A stretch of DNA of 64,000 bases from Patiria pectinifera. Lineage: Eukaryota > Echinodermata > Asteroidea > Valvatida > Asterinidae. The notes below the pieces were generated by a model that had not been told where the DNA came from, made no database searches, and saw nothing but the letters and a program-made list of their open reading frames with translations. Shown piece by piece: positions 1 through 9,559 of the stretch (its first letter is position 1; the number at the start of each line of letters is the position of its first letter). Both the position numbers and the translations under genes were made by a program. The stretch lies in contig CM057135.1 of assembly GCA_029964075.1 (NCBI GenBank), positions 29,067,366-29,131,365 on the forward strand, in the 5' to 3' direction.

Positions 1-296
1 ACGGGGACCATGGCTCCCCTCCCCCCAAAAGAAAGAGCCCAATTTTTTTTTTTTTTTGGGGGGGGGGGGGGGGGGGACGTCGCTTTTAAGGCAGGCACTG
101 CGTACACCAACATCTTTTCCTCCAAAAAACATTGGTCAAAGTGGTCAGAAATTGCCTCAGAGCCCACCACAGAGCATTTTGAATCAAACAAACAAAAATT
201 CGGGGGCCCTAGCACCGGGCCCAGAACCCCACGCTGTATTTTTTTGACTTTTTTTTAGGCCCCCCCCAAAAGAAATTGTGTTCTGGATCCGCCCTT
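1..296 (-). mobile_element. hAT-like MITE, copy A (cut by window edge)
   Basis: The right end is the terminal repeat CTGGATCCGCCCTTG at 282-296, the reverse complement of the start of copy B (519-839). The interior at about 120-185 matches the interior of copy B in reverse orientation (shared blocks include CAGAAATTGCCTCAGA and CCACAGAGCAT). Long poly-T/poly-G and poly-C tracts lie near both ends. The left end is outside the window, so no target duplication can be read. Translations through this stretch (runs of F and G) come from the homopolymers and are not genes. Confidence 0.7.
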
Positions 297-510
297 GAAC
301 CTGGCTGAGTACCCGGTCCATACAGCAAGGAACCACACGTAGTAGAAAGGGCGTGGAGTTTTCTCCATGTGGTCACGACCACTATTCTGGTGGGAGCATG
401 GAGGAATGTTTTATTCCTCCACGGTGGGAGGAACCACCAGCTTTATTCGCGATTCGCATGCGCATGGTTGCATCTGTTATTATACAGATACATGTAGCCT
501 ATTCTCTTTG
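297..510. other. spacer between two MITE copies
   Basis: Mixed-composition DNA between copies A and B. Open frames crossing it are short and run into the poly-G tracts of the flanking elements. I see no gene, RNA or regulatory site that I can support. Confidence 0.5.
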
Positions 511-518
511 CCTGCGCA

Positions 519-839
519 CAAGGGCGGATCCAGAAAACATTTTTTTTGGGGGGGGGCCAAATTTTTTTTTGGACCCCCCAAAAAGTGGGTCCAAAAAATT
601 ACGACGTGGGGTTCGGGGCCCGTTTAAGGGCCCCGAAATATTTTTGGATTCTAGATGCTCTGTGGTGCGATCTGAGGCAATTTCTGAACACTTTAACCAA
701 TGTTTTATTGAGGAAAAGATGGTGGTGTACTCATTGCCTGCCTTTATTGCGATGTCACATAATAAAAAAAAATTGGTCTCGTTTTTTTTTGGGGGGGGGG
801 CATGGCCCCCTTTGCCCCCCCCCCCTGGATCCGCCCTTG
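519..839 (+). mobile_element. hAT-like MITE, copy B, complete with 8-bp TSD
   Basis: The element starts CAAGGGCGGATCCAG (519-533) and ends with its exact reverse complement (825-839), giving 15-bp perfect TIRs. It is flanked by the 8-bp direct repeat CCTGCGCA at 511-518 and 840-847. An 8-bp target duplication with TIRs starting CA(A/G)GG is typical of hAT elements. At 321 bp with no coding capacity it is non-autonomous. The interior is homologous to copy A and to a fragment at 13,982-14,065. Confidence 0.85.
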
Positions 840-910
840 CCTGCGCAAGCATACTATGACGAGTCTGGATAAAACGGAATGGGCCTATTCCTCCATGGTT
901 CAAAGACGTT

Positions 911-1018
911 ACTTGACTACATAGATTGACGACATCACATATAGATTGACTACATAGATTGACAACACCACATAATAGATTGACGTCATCGCATAATGGA
1001 TTGACTACATCACATTAT
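911..1018. repeat. degenerate short tandem array (ATAGATTGAC units)
   Basis: The decamer ATAGATTGAC or a one-base variant recurs at about 921, 941, 955, 975 and 996, separated by variable CATCACAT-like spacers, giving an irregular period of 14-23 bp. This is a local minisatellite. It has neither the regular spacing nor the unique spacers of a CRISPR array. Confidence 0.75.
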
Positions 1019-2385
1019 ACAAATACAATATGGTTTGTCGGGAAATAGTGAAAACTAATTGGTGTTGGATGCGTGGGTCTCCCGAGACGAGAAAAGCACA
1101 TGCTTGGTTAAGAGAGACTGCTAGTTTTGCACGTACCACTATACGCGAATTAAATTATAGGCCCACTGCACACTAATTAATATTCGTTCTGCCAATTAAG
1201 CACGGTTCCAAAACAACCATGCGAATTAGTTGTGCGCCTAGTTCATGGAGAATTAAATATAAAAAAACATGCTCAGTGAAACATGGTGAAACCATCATGG
1301 AAAAATATAAGTAAAGAACTCATTAGCCTGGGTTTCATTGTTAAACACCAGTCGAATCATGCATGCATAATTCTGTCTGGTGTTACGTAACTTGACAAGT
1401 GACGACCGTTGGTTCTGTCCATCGCAATGTCTTGTCTGCGGATGATTAGCACCCGTAGGCTTCGCCAGGGCGGCATGGTAGCTCATAATAACAGTCGGCC
1501 ATGATCTTTGATAAATCATTAAGCCAAACTGACACATGCAAGTTGTACTAGACGCGAATTATGCAGGCCGGGGGAAATCATTACTTTAAGTGCTTGCTTG
1601 AATCAATGCAGGAAAAACACTACGCGGAAACAGGCAAATTTGGCCAAATTATTAGTCACAATGTTTCGTATTCATCGTTGTTTTTTGTATAAAGCAAAAG
1701 AAGTAATACTACCATAATAATACACTCAGTGAAAGAGAGTTTATGCCTTAAATTAGGATCAATGAAAACTGTCTTTCTCAACGATCGACATACTTAAAAT
1801 GCATGGATTAATACATCAATGCACGTGCATCATAATGGACATTTAAAGTCACCGTTTTTCTTCTAGATAACCCTCGTTTTGTAATAAAAACCGTCCATAT
1901 GTTCCGACGAAATTAGCCGACAAACGTCGGTATTAGGTGTCGGCCTGGGAAATATTGCCTGGGGATCTATTTCGTCCAAGTATATTCCTATGATGGTCCA
2001 AGCTCTTTCTGGTCAAAACGGCTTTGCCCTCTTCTGTGAACGTTTTATCCTCCATGCATGGTGCTGCGTTGTATTGACAACCAGCGTCCTTGCAATAGCC
2101 GTGCATGGCTGTCCCTGGCTTAAAAGCCATGGAACTGAACAGGACAATCTCGCAAGGTTATTAAATACAAAGCCTCGTTACCTTGTTGTTACTCCTACGT
2201 GACTGGCCGTTGCTCATCATAATAAAAAGGTAACAATTTGTGCTGACAATGAATTTGTATACTGTTGTTATAAAAGTGCTCGTTCAACAGGCTCACAAAC
2301 AAAAATAGTTCCGCCATAGTACACTGCCATATAAGCTTAGAGGGAAATGTTTAAGGGTGCGCCACTAAGACTGAGTAAGACACTA
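1019..2385. other. AT-rich intergenic stretch, nothing recognised
   Basis: About 1.4 kb of AT-rich sequence. The few open frames of 60-80 codons have no recognisable domains or splice context, and no inverted repeat of note was seen. Confidence 0.5.
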
Positions 2386-2388
2386 TAT

Positions 2389-2865
2389 AGTGCTAAATGC
2401 CCATACTTCAAAATTCTTTTAAAAATACTCAGAACTCTCACAGCATATTTAATTAAGCTGCACAGAAAACTGATGATCAACACGTCATCTTTCATTTTCT
2501 TTTCATTTTTGGTGGATTAATAATTGACCATTGACTTTTCGAGATATTCACACCATGGAGCTATAAACACAGCTCCATGTTCACACAAAGAAGACGACCC
2601 CCTTTTCCCCAATGCGGAAAAGTAGCCATCTTGAAAAACGATCCCTCCACAACATGGCGAAATAGCGCCACTTTCGAGCCCAATTCCATCCAAAATGCTC
2701 AGACGGAATTGGAAGCCCAAGTCCGGGCCAGAGGTTCATTATGCCATAATTCTCCAATTCTATGGCTCTCGGAACTCTCTAATATAGAATATTTTGAGGG
2801 TATAACTTTTATTTATGAGCTCGGTGGATGGTTTTTGGCCTATTCACCGGTGTGCACCATTGTTA
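2389..2865 (+). repeat. dispersed repeat, copy 1 (partner at 14,390-14,835)
   Basis: This is collinear with 14,390-14,835 in the same orientation. Shared anchors include CTTTCATTTTCTTTTCA (2,489 and 14,491), TTGAAAAACGAT (2,631 and 14,598), a 'tccat..aaaat' block, TTTTGAGGG (about 2,791 and 14,762) and a final ACCGGTGTGCACC/ACTGGTCTGCACC. The copies are clearly diverged with small indels. No TIRs or poly(A) tail were identified, so the class is unknown. Confidence 0.65.
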
Positions 2866-3872
2866 CAGAAAGATGTTTCCTCATCCACAACTTGCTTTGT
2901 CAGTTGGTTTGGACCCTGCTGCGAAAATATGAGAACACGTTCGATACATGTATAGTGATGAGATTTACATTTACCTACGCACCGTCGGCATTACGTAACA
3001 TATTGATTTGTCAAGGCTACAGGCACCAGCGCCGGTGTCATTCACATCCATCAGAATCGATTCTAATGGATCGAGTCCTGACATCTTGGTATCGAGTAAC
3101 ACAGGATGAAAATGACGTCTGACTTTCTTGAGCTATTATTTTACGGGGCTTGAATATTCATTTACATACTTAGGTAATGATCATGAACGCAGTTTCACAA
3201 CTTTGTCCAGAATCAATCAATCAATATGATGCACACTTCCAACCCTTTGACGATACTTGAGTTTCGAGAAAAATTTCAAAAGATGTTGGAATCGATTTTT
3301 ATACAACATCGAGTAATTTGCATGCCACGCCCGCCGAGCTCACGCCTCGCGCGTCCTAATATAAAAAGCCAGGAGTCGGCGATTATACCATTAGACCCAA
3401 CGCAGTTGTCAGACTTCAGTATCTAACTTGACGAAGTACGTGATCCATCTCAGTTGGTAAGTTTGTTCATTCCTGAACTTCAGTTCCATTCTTTGAACCA
3501 TGGGTATAGTGATTTGCAATTCTTTCTCAATCGAGGTAATAGTACAACCAGAGAAAACTCTTATTCGCAGTGCGGAGAACTCACAGACATCAAAAACGCA
3601 AATTTAGACCGGTAAATCGACTCCACATGAAAACTAGCGCGGCGCGCGTGTGCTTTATCCTCTTAAAATTGGAATAAAAATTGAGGCACTTTTGCTCTAA
3701 CAAACGCTGTTTATCGTTTGAACGGAACGTCATATTAATTTGTGGTGAACGGAAGTAATATGAAAAAATACATTCTAAGCTTTATGATCAGATTATGTAT
3801 GTTTCGTAAACATTCCATTTTTCGGGGAAAAAAACAGGGATAATCTTTTCTTCAAAGTTTTGGGGAAAAAAG
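2866..3872. other. intergenic stretch, nothing recognised
   Basis: No gene, RNA or clear repeat is supported here. Short open frames (for example about 3,226-3,426) have no recognisable features. Confidence 0.45.
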
Positions 3873-4051
3873 TGTTGCAACCTGACGCAACTTCCGCGAT
3901 TGTGTACAAAGTCTATGGAGAGCCTAGACAATTTTGTATTTCCCATCAAAATTGGAAATGTTTCTCAGTCCCACGGTCTATTATGTCTTAAATTCTTGCA
4001 AGACTGATCTTCATTGATATATGAAGAAAAAAGTGGCGTCAGGTTGCAACA
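3873..4051. repeat. inverted-repeat pair, about 180 bp apart end to end
   Basis: TGTTGCAACCTGACGC at 3,873-3,888 is the exact reverse complement of 4,036-4,051. The arms are 16 bp and enclose about 147 bp. This could be a small MITE or a decayed foldback element. No flanking duplication was recognised. Confidence 0.55.
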
Positions 4052-4337
4052 TTCGGAAAGATTCCCATATCTGGCCATCACTTTTCACCTTGTGCACAAA
4101 TCTATATGAGACTGGTCTGAAAATGTCTAAGTGTTTTCTCAGTAAATGCTTCAATATTGTCCCTGCTAGATTTGACTTTTTATGACATAACATCACTTTC
4201 TGATGACTGATGGGTCACTGAAGGGAAAAATTAGTGATGGCAAGTTATGGGAATCTTTCCCATTTTTCTCTCAAAGCTTTCGAACCATCTTTCAGCTTGA
4301 GACTTTTCCTGTGTACATAAACAGTGGCCAATAATTC

Positions 4338-4460
4338 AAATGCCCTTTTTTCACCAGCGCCCCCCCCCAAAAAAAACCATTTTGTAAACAGTGCCCTTTT
4401 TTTAGAAGTGCCTTTTTTTCTGAACAAGTGCCCTTTTAAAAAAGACGTGGTGCCCTTTTG
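4338..4460. repeat. cluster of GTGCCCTTTT motifs with homopolymers
   Basis: Five near-copies of (A/G)TGCCCTTTT occur within about 120 bp, mixed with poly-C and poly-A tracts. This is degenerate low-complexity DNA. The opposite-strand frame through it, rich in K and R, is compositional. Confidence 0.5.
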
Positions 4461-4689
4461 AGCATGTTTTGAGCTATCGGCCGTTCCTATTGCCTTTTTA
4501 ATTTTAATTTCACGCATGTATCGCCCTGAAAAGCATCACCACATACATATTAATTGTCCTCCTAATCGTCGGTTTTGAACAGCGTCCCCATCGACGGATT
4601 GGTAGAAGCCCTCCCCCACCCCCACAACTCAAGTGTTGACACTTATAATAGCACGACCTTCACTCATAAAGACCATAGCTGATAGCTTA

Positions 4690-5068
4690 GGCCAAAAAAA
4701 AAAAGTCTCCGGTTTCTGGTATGCGCGCGCGTCGCCGTAGCCATGTGCGTCGGCAAAATGAAAAAGTTTTTTTTTTCAATACAAGATGATGTTCCAAAAC
4801 CGCCAAACTCACTGGTTTGACTGGAATTCTGCTGCTGCACAATTTTAACGTGTTTTTAGATGGGGTTATGATCGACAATAAAATTTATGTGGCCTCTCTG
4901 GACTCCCATATATTTGCACTAAGTTTAGTCGGGCACCATTTGCAGTCATCAGCCGACATTTGAAGCCAAAAAAAAAAAAAAAACCAGGTAAAAAAAAAAA
5001 AAAGCCGCGTCGCCGCACCACTTTTGGGGCAAGCTCCATACCAGAAACCGGAGACTTTTTTTTTGGCC
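4690..5068. mobile_element. Harbinger/Tourist-like MITE with TTA TSD
   Basis: The termini are GGCC followed by poly-A, then AGTCTCCGGTTTCTGGTATG on the left, with the reverse complement on the right (CATACCAGAAACCGGAGACT then poly-T and GGCC). The TIRs are about 33 bp apart from poly-A length. The 379-bp element is flanked by TTA at 4,687-4,689 and 5,069-5,071. A 3-bp TWA duplication is the hallmark of PIF/Harbinger insertion. There is no coding capacity. Confidence 0.75.
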
Positions 5069-5071
5069 TTA

Positions 5072-6023
5072 GGCTGTTGTTACGGTCAAAAGTGCGCTTC
5101 ACCGACGATTTTCCAATTATGCTGGTATTAATTAACTTCATGTTTTGTAATAATCGTATTAATTCCCAATGAACTATACAGTTTTCTTTTCATTGTAAGT
5201 TTTTCCCAGTTATAGTACTACACAAGAACGGAAGCATGCGGCAGTTCCCTAACCAAGCTAAAATTTGTGACAATGCTTACGTTTCAGTTTAGCAAAATGA
5301 CTTGTGGAGATATGTGAGAGCTGTGTTGGTATTTTTTTTTGAACGTCCAACACGCGTAGGCGTAATGCAGATATTCGTTTATTTCCCAGTAGACAGTTAT
5401 ACCATACACGTTCGGTCAGCGGCCCTCTTCAACTGGACCACGAATTGACCCTGTGCTCGATTTCCCATGACGGAATTTCACTCTAGCGAACGCGCATGCG
5501 CACACATGCTTTCGTATGAGTCGCCTCCCTTACTCGGAACATGGGCCTCAACCACTGCGCAAGCTCAGTAACTTCATCACGGAGACAACCCTGTCACGCC
5601 ACACTGAACCTGGCGAGTACACGAGGGAGCAAAAACTGGCCCTTACCAAGTGCCTGTGAAAATAACCAAAAACCACCCCAAAACCGATCAATAGGCCTAG
5701 GTCTAATCTGCAAACGAAATGGTCTCACAAGAAAACTAGGCCCGTTTCTTTTTACCACGGTGCAACAGCTCTCTCTCTTTGTAATGAACAGGGTTACTTA
5801 TAGATTACAAATGTGCCCTTTGTTTTTGTCAACTCTTGTTTGTTATAGGTGTTAGATTTCGGTCATTCTTGCAGTTGTAGCCTGGCGCAGGCGACACATT
5901 TCAATCGATCAACGGAGGAAATTGCGTGAAATCATTTCCGCATATATTAACTCATTGCTTGTCTTTGTGTTCTCTAATCAACAGCTCTATTTCAGTAGCC
6001 CATAAAGACCGCCCTCTGTCGCC
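5072..6023. other. upstream region of the Ly6 gene
   Basis: No coding exon was recognised. A pyrimidine-rich tract ending in TTTCAG about 30 bases before the Ly6 ATG could be a 3' splice site for a 5' UTR intron, so the true promoter may lie further upstream. No convincing TATA box was seen. Confidence 0.35.
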
Positions 6024-7797
6024 ATGAATCACTTCGCCATTGCCGCCGTTTTCTGCGTTGTTGCAGGTATGTTTGTACGAAGAACAGGGTACATTGTGTA
6101 CATGTATTGTTTTCACGTGATTTTGTGCACTGTTATTATTACGTAATTAATAAGTATTACAATGGAAAAAAACCCACTGAAGTGAGACCTTAAGACACGA
6201 ATAACCAAAACGTGTATACCCTTGGGTGCGCAATCTCCCTTGAATATAAAGCTATAAACTGGGAATCAAAACTAAAAGGGAAATAAAACTACCAGAGGAC
6301 GCCCTTGCATCAAGTGACTGCATACGTCTCTAACCGGTTTTTATGGTTTGATCTTTACAGCATTCACCCTGAACGGGGCTGACGCACAAAGCAACGGGAA
6401 TCTAATGTGCTACAACTGCACCTATACCACCGTGCTGGGATTCGAAGTGGGAGAAAAAGGTTGCGACGATCCCTTCAGCGCTACTGGCATCAGCAAGATT
6501 TCCTGCGATGGCTCATGCGCGGTATGTCCTGTAGACGTTTTCATGTGAAGACTACTTGTCTCCATTTAAAAAAAAAACCCGATAGCTGCTTGCTGTGCTA
6601 ACAAGTGAAGCTACGCGCTGGTTTCAGAAACCTCCATTGAAAATGGGGGAAGGGAACCAGTCCCAAAATAATACTCCTATCGATCAAAAAAAAAAAGTTT
6701 AAGTATACAAAACATGTCTTTCGAAACAGAAACTCGATATACATTATATTTTGTTGCCATTTTTGTTTTTGTTTATACAAAATAATGAATTATTTGATTA
6801 GAAAAGTGTACATTTCAATTAGACAACATCTAAATCTATTGTTCCGGGAGTGGAAATAATAGTACCGATAGTCTGGGTATCACCCGTTATCCACGGAACC
6901 AAGTCCTGTACAACATCTTATGTCTGACATGCAGATTTATGCAAGCCGCGTGCCAGCCAATCGGAGTCGACTTTACTAAATCGTGACGTCATTTCATTCC
7001 CAAATCAGGACTAGAACTGTGATTGGTCAACTTGAATGCAGTGTTTTGTAATGCAACAACAGCCGCGCGCGTATGGCGTAACATAATAATAGCGCTTGAC
7101 AAGTCTTCGTTGCGGTCCGTAGCCGGGTTATTTTTTATCCATGTCTAGAAGCGACAAAGGGGAAATGACCGAAGACCCGACATAGAAAGCGCCCGCTGAT
7201 TGGTCAAAATCTAGAGGTCAAGATGCGGTTCTCTTGCCTAATATTTAGGCAATTATCAATCAGCGAATCTGTTCATATGTAATAGACCGTTCAGACTAGT
7301 AAAGCAGAAACAGCCACTGTGCTATCCAGATTTTCATATTGGATTCAATCGGTCAAGTCAAGTTGAAGGGGGTACACACATTGCAGAGTGACACTTTCAA
7401 CAGTATTGGATTTGTTTCTCTAGGGCAGATACCTGAATCCTGAAGAACGTTTAAGTTGTAATTTTTAATTTAAGGGTTAGGTGGATATAATTACTGCCTA
7501 CACGTAACCTTTGTTTCAATAGGTCTTCAACATGTAATCATGGAGGTTGTTGACTTGATCTGTTATTTTCTTCCCCAGAAACGTGTTCTCGAAGGCGACA
7601 TTCCAGCCACGATGCGAACATGCCACACCGCTCTTGAAGGGGAATGCGTGGAGCTGAACAGGTTCGAAGTCGGCGCCGGCAACTACATCTCCCAGCACTG
7701 CTGTTCCGGCAATCTCTGCAACAGCGCAGGCGCACTGGCCTTTAACCTATTGGTCGCCGTCGTGGCCGTGTGTGGCGCCCTAGCTGTCAAGTATTAA
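6024..7797 (+). CDS. Ly6/uPAR-domain GPI-anchored small protein, 3 exons
   Basis: The coding exons are 6024-6066, 6361-6521 and 7579-7797, all with GT-AG borders and matching phases (43+161+219 nt, 140 residues). The protein starts MNHFAIAAVFCVVA, a classic signal peptide. The mature part opens with LMCYNC and has ten cysteines, the number of a full three-finger Ly6/uPAR fold, closing with the family signature QHCCSGNLCN. A small-residue stretch and a hydrophobic tail (to AVKY) follow, fitting GPI-anchor attachment near the NSAG segment. Family members are extracellular, membrane-tethered ligand or receptor modulators; the specific partner cannot be told. The three-exon layout, with signal peptide, finger 1-2 and finger 3 plus tail in separate exons, is the usual one for the family. 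I chose this ATG because it directly begins the signal peptide. Confidence 0.88.
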
Positions 7798-8400
7798 GCC
7801 GATGGAATGATCATCGTGAGCGTCTTCTGATAGCTGCATAACTTGCATAATGAACTGTTCACGTGAAGTGTCAAGAAGACAGCAAACTGGCACTGATCCT
7901 TATAGCGCTGCGTCCGCATTACTTGGCTGCGGCTGGTGCCCAGCGTAGAAAGCGCATGCGCATGGGAAGTGGATTCAGCCGCTTCGTAAGGCGCATGCGT
8001 TGTTGCCTAGCCAAGTAATTCGGACGAATAACAGTATTCAGTAGTGGGCTGGCCGTAACCGTTTCTTTAAATGAAACTCCCAGAAATATCGACTCCTTTT
8101 TTGCCATGTTCTTATAAAATGTTGACCTGTCTATGAAAATTGCGTATGAGCTTGCTATAGGCAGTGGTTTATCCAATCCAGCATCAACCACTGTTTGGGT
8201 TCTGCAATTGAGATGGGGCCAAATTTTATCTGGTGATATGAAACAGTTTCAGAAATTCTACCGATGTATTTCTCGCCCAGTTTCAGTAATTTGTGGCTTT
8301 TGCTTTTGTCCTTTTTCAAACATTTACATTTTTTTAATTTGGTGTTGTACTATGTATAGGTGTAATAAGGTGTTTTAATAAAGTAACAAAGAAGTGAATG
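7798..8400 (+). other. Ly6 3' UTR with poly(A) signal AATAAA at 8377-8382
   Basis: From the stop codon the first AATAAA on + is at 8377-8382, followed by a T/G-rich stretch suitable for cleavage. The UTR of about 600 nt contains the small TIR element at 7911-8026. Confidence 0.6.
7911..8026. mobile_element. 116-bp MITE-like TIR element in the Ly6 3' UTR
   Basis: CGTCCGCATTACTTGGCT (7911-7928) pairs with AGCCAAGTAATTCGGACG (8009-8026), 17 of 18 positions. The interior holds GCGCATGCG on both sides, so the whole sequence can fold as a long hairpin. No flanking duplication is evident. Confidence 0.65.
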
Positions 8401-9007
8401 CTCTTCTGTTTATTTCAAGTTCGTTCCCTTGAGATGAGTTAACATGATCTTGTTTTTATCCGTTTCCCTATCTTGTCTAATTCACCCGCATGTACAACCT
8501 CGAGCGTCGGAAGGTTCCTATTAATGATGTTGGTGATGATTAGAACAGTGAAGAAACAAAACCTCAAACAACGTGCATTACCGCAAATGAAGACTGCTGT
8601 ATTCGACAGTGGATCCGAATTAAGCACATCTAAATTTGCGCATCTGAAGTGTACGTCGAACAAAAATGTTTTGGATAATACATGTACTGTACATGTACTG
8701 GATATCCATTAAGTATGCCACCCTAAATCTCCACAGAAACAAAATGAATTGAACGGAAGTTTCGGAAAGGTTCCCTGTTGTGTCAAAATGAAGATACAAA
8801 TGGATGGTTACCAATTTTTTTTTAAGGGGGGGGGGGGGTGGTTTTGATGTAACCTCTCTTGACGCGGAACTTTTTTTTTGTGGCTGATGGAAGCATATCT
8901 AGGAAGCAAATAGTCCACAGTAATTACTACAGACGTTATCATGTTGCGGCCATCTTGATTTGCTTGCCATTCAAATCAACGTAGCCAAAGCGAGGCTGGA
9001 AGGAAAA
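8401..9007. other. intergenic stretch
   Basis: No gene is supported. It contains a poly-T/poly-G tract near 8,815-8,840 like those inside the GGATCC-ended elements, so a decayed copy may be present. Confidence 0.4.
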
Positions 9008-9236
9008 CTAGCAGTGGCGGTTCTACGGGGCGCGGGGGGGGGGGGGGGCGGAAAACCCCCCCCAAAAAAAAAATTCCATAAAAAAAATGCACTAGCAAAA
9101 TGCGCTCCCCATTGAAAATATGGCTTGAGCCCCCCCTCCCCCCCCCCTCGATTTTCGGAGGCCTCATTGTCTGGAGAAAATAACCGGTCTACATTTCAGC
9201 ACGCCTCCCTGAAAAAATCCTGGATCCACCCTGCTA
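9008..9236. mobile_element. short TIR element with CTAGCAG..GG(A)TCC ends
   Basis: The left end CTAGCAGTGGCGGTTCTA and the right end CTGGATCCACCCTGCTAG are imperfect inverted repeats. The interior is poly-G, poly-C and poly-A tracts as in the elements at 519-839 and 30,913-30,991. The ends resemble the hAT-like family but are diverged. CTAG at both edges may be part of the TIR or of the duplication. Confidence 0.5.
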
Positions 9237-9559
9237 GCCCTGTATAGTCCGTGGGACGAGGCCTTTTTTTCGCTCGTTACGCGATCTGGTTTTCCGAATT
9301 TTTTCTAATATTTCTCATTCTATTTATCAAAAATAGAAAGCGCTAACAAACCATGTTCCCGCATTCGTGGGTGGTTTGGGACTTCACAAATGAATTTTAA
9401 TTAACATCAAATTCGAGGTTACAGCCAAAATATCGTTAGACAAATATAACGCCCGAGAGAGGATAAAAATCAACCAATAACGTGCAAGGTTTGTGTTGCG
9501 TCGCCAAAGAACCAATCAAATTGCACGTTCTATATACGTCGACAAGAGGCGAATCCAAC

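Noticed and set aside
10-859. Several open frames of 80-170 codons with runs of Phe, Gly and Pro
   Set aside because: They are translations of poly-T, poly-G and poly-C tracts inside the hAT-like MITEs, and both strands are equally open.
911-1018. Repeated decamers with spacers, superficially CRISPR-like
   Set aside because: Repeats are too short and irregular, spacers are similar to each other, and the surroundings are animal genomic DNA.
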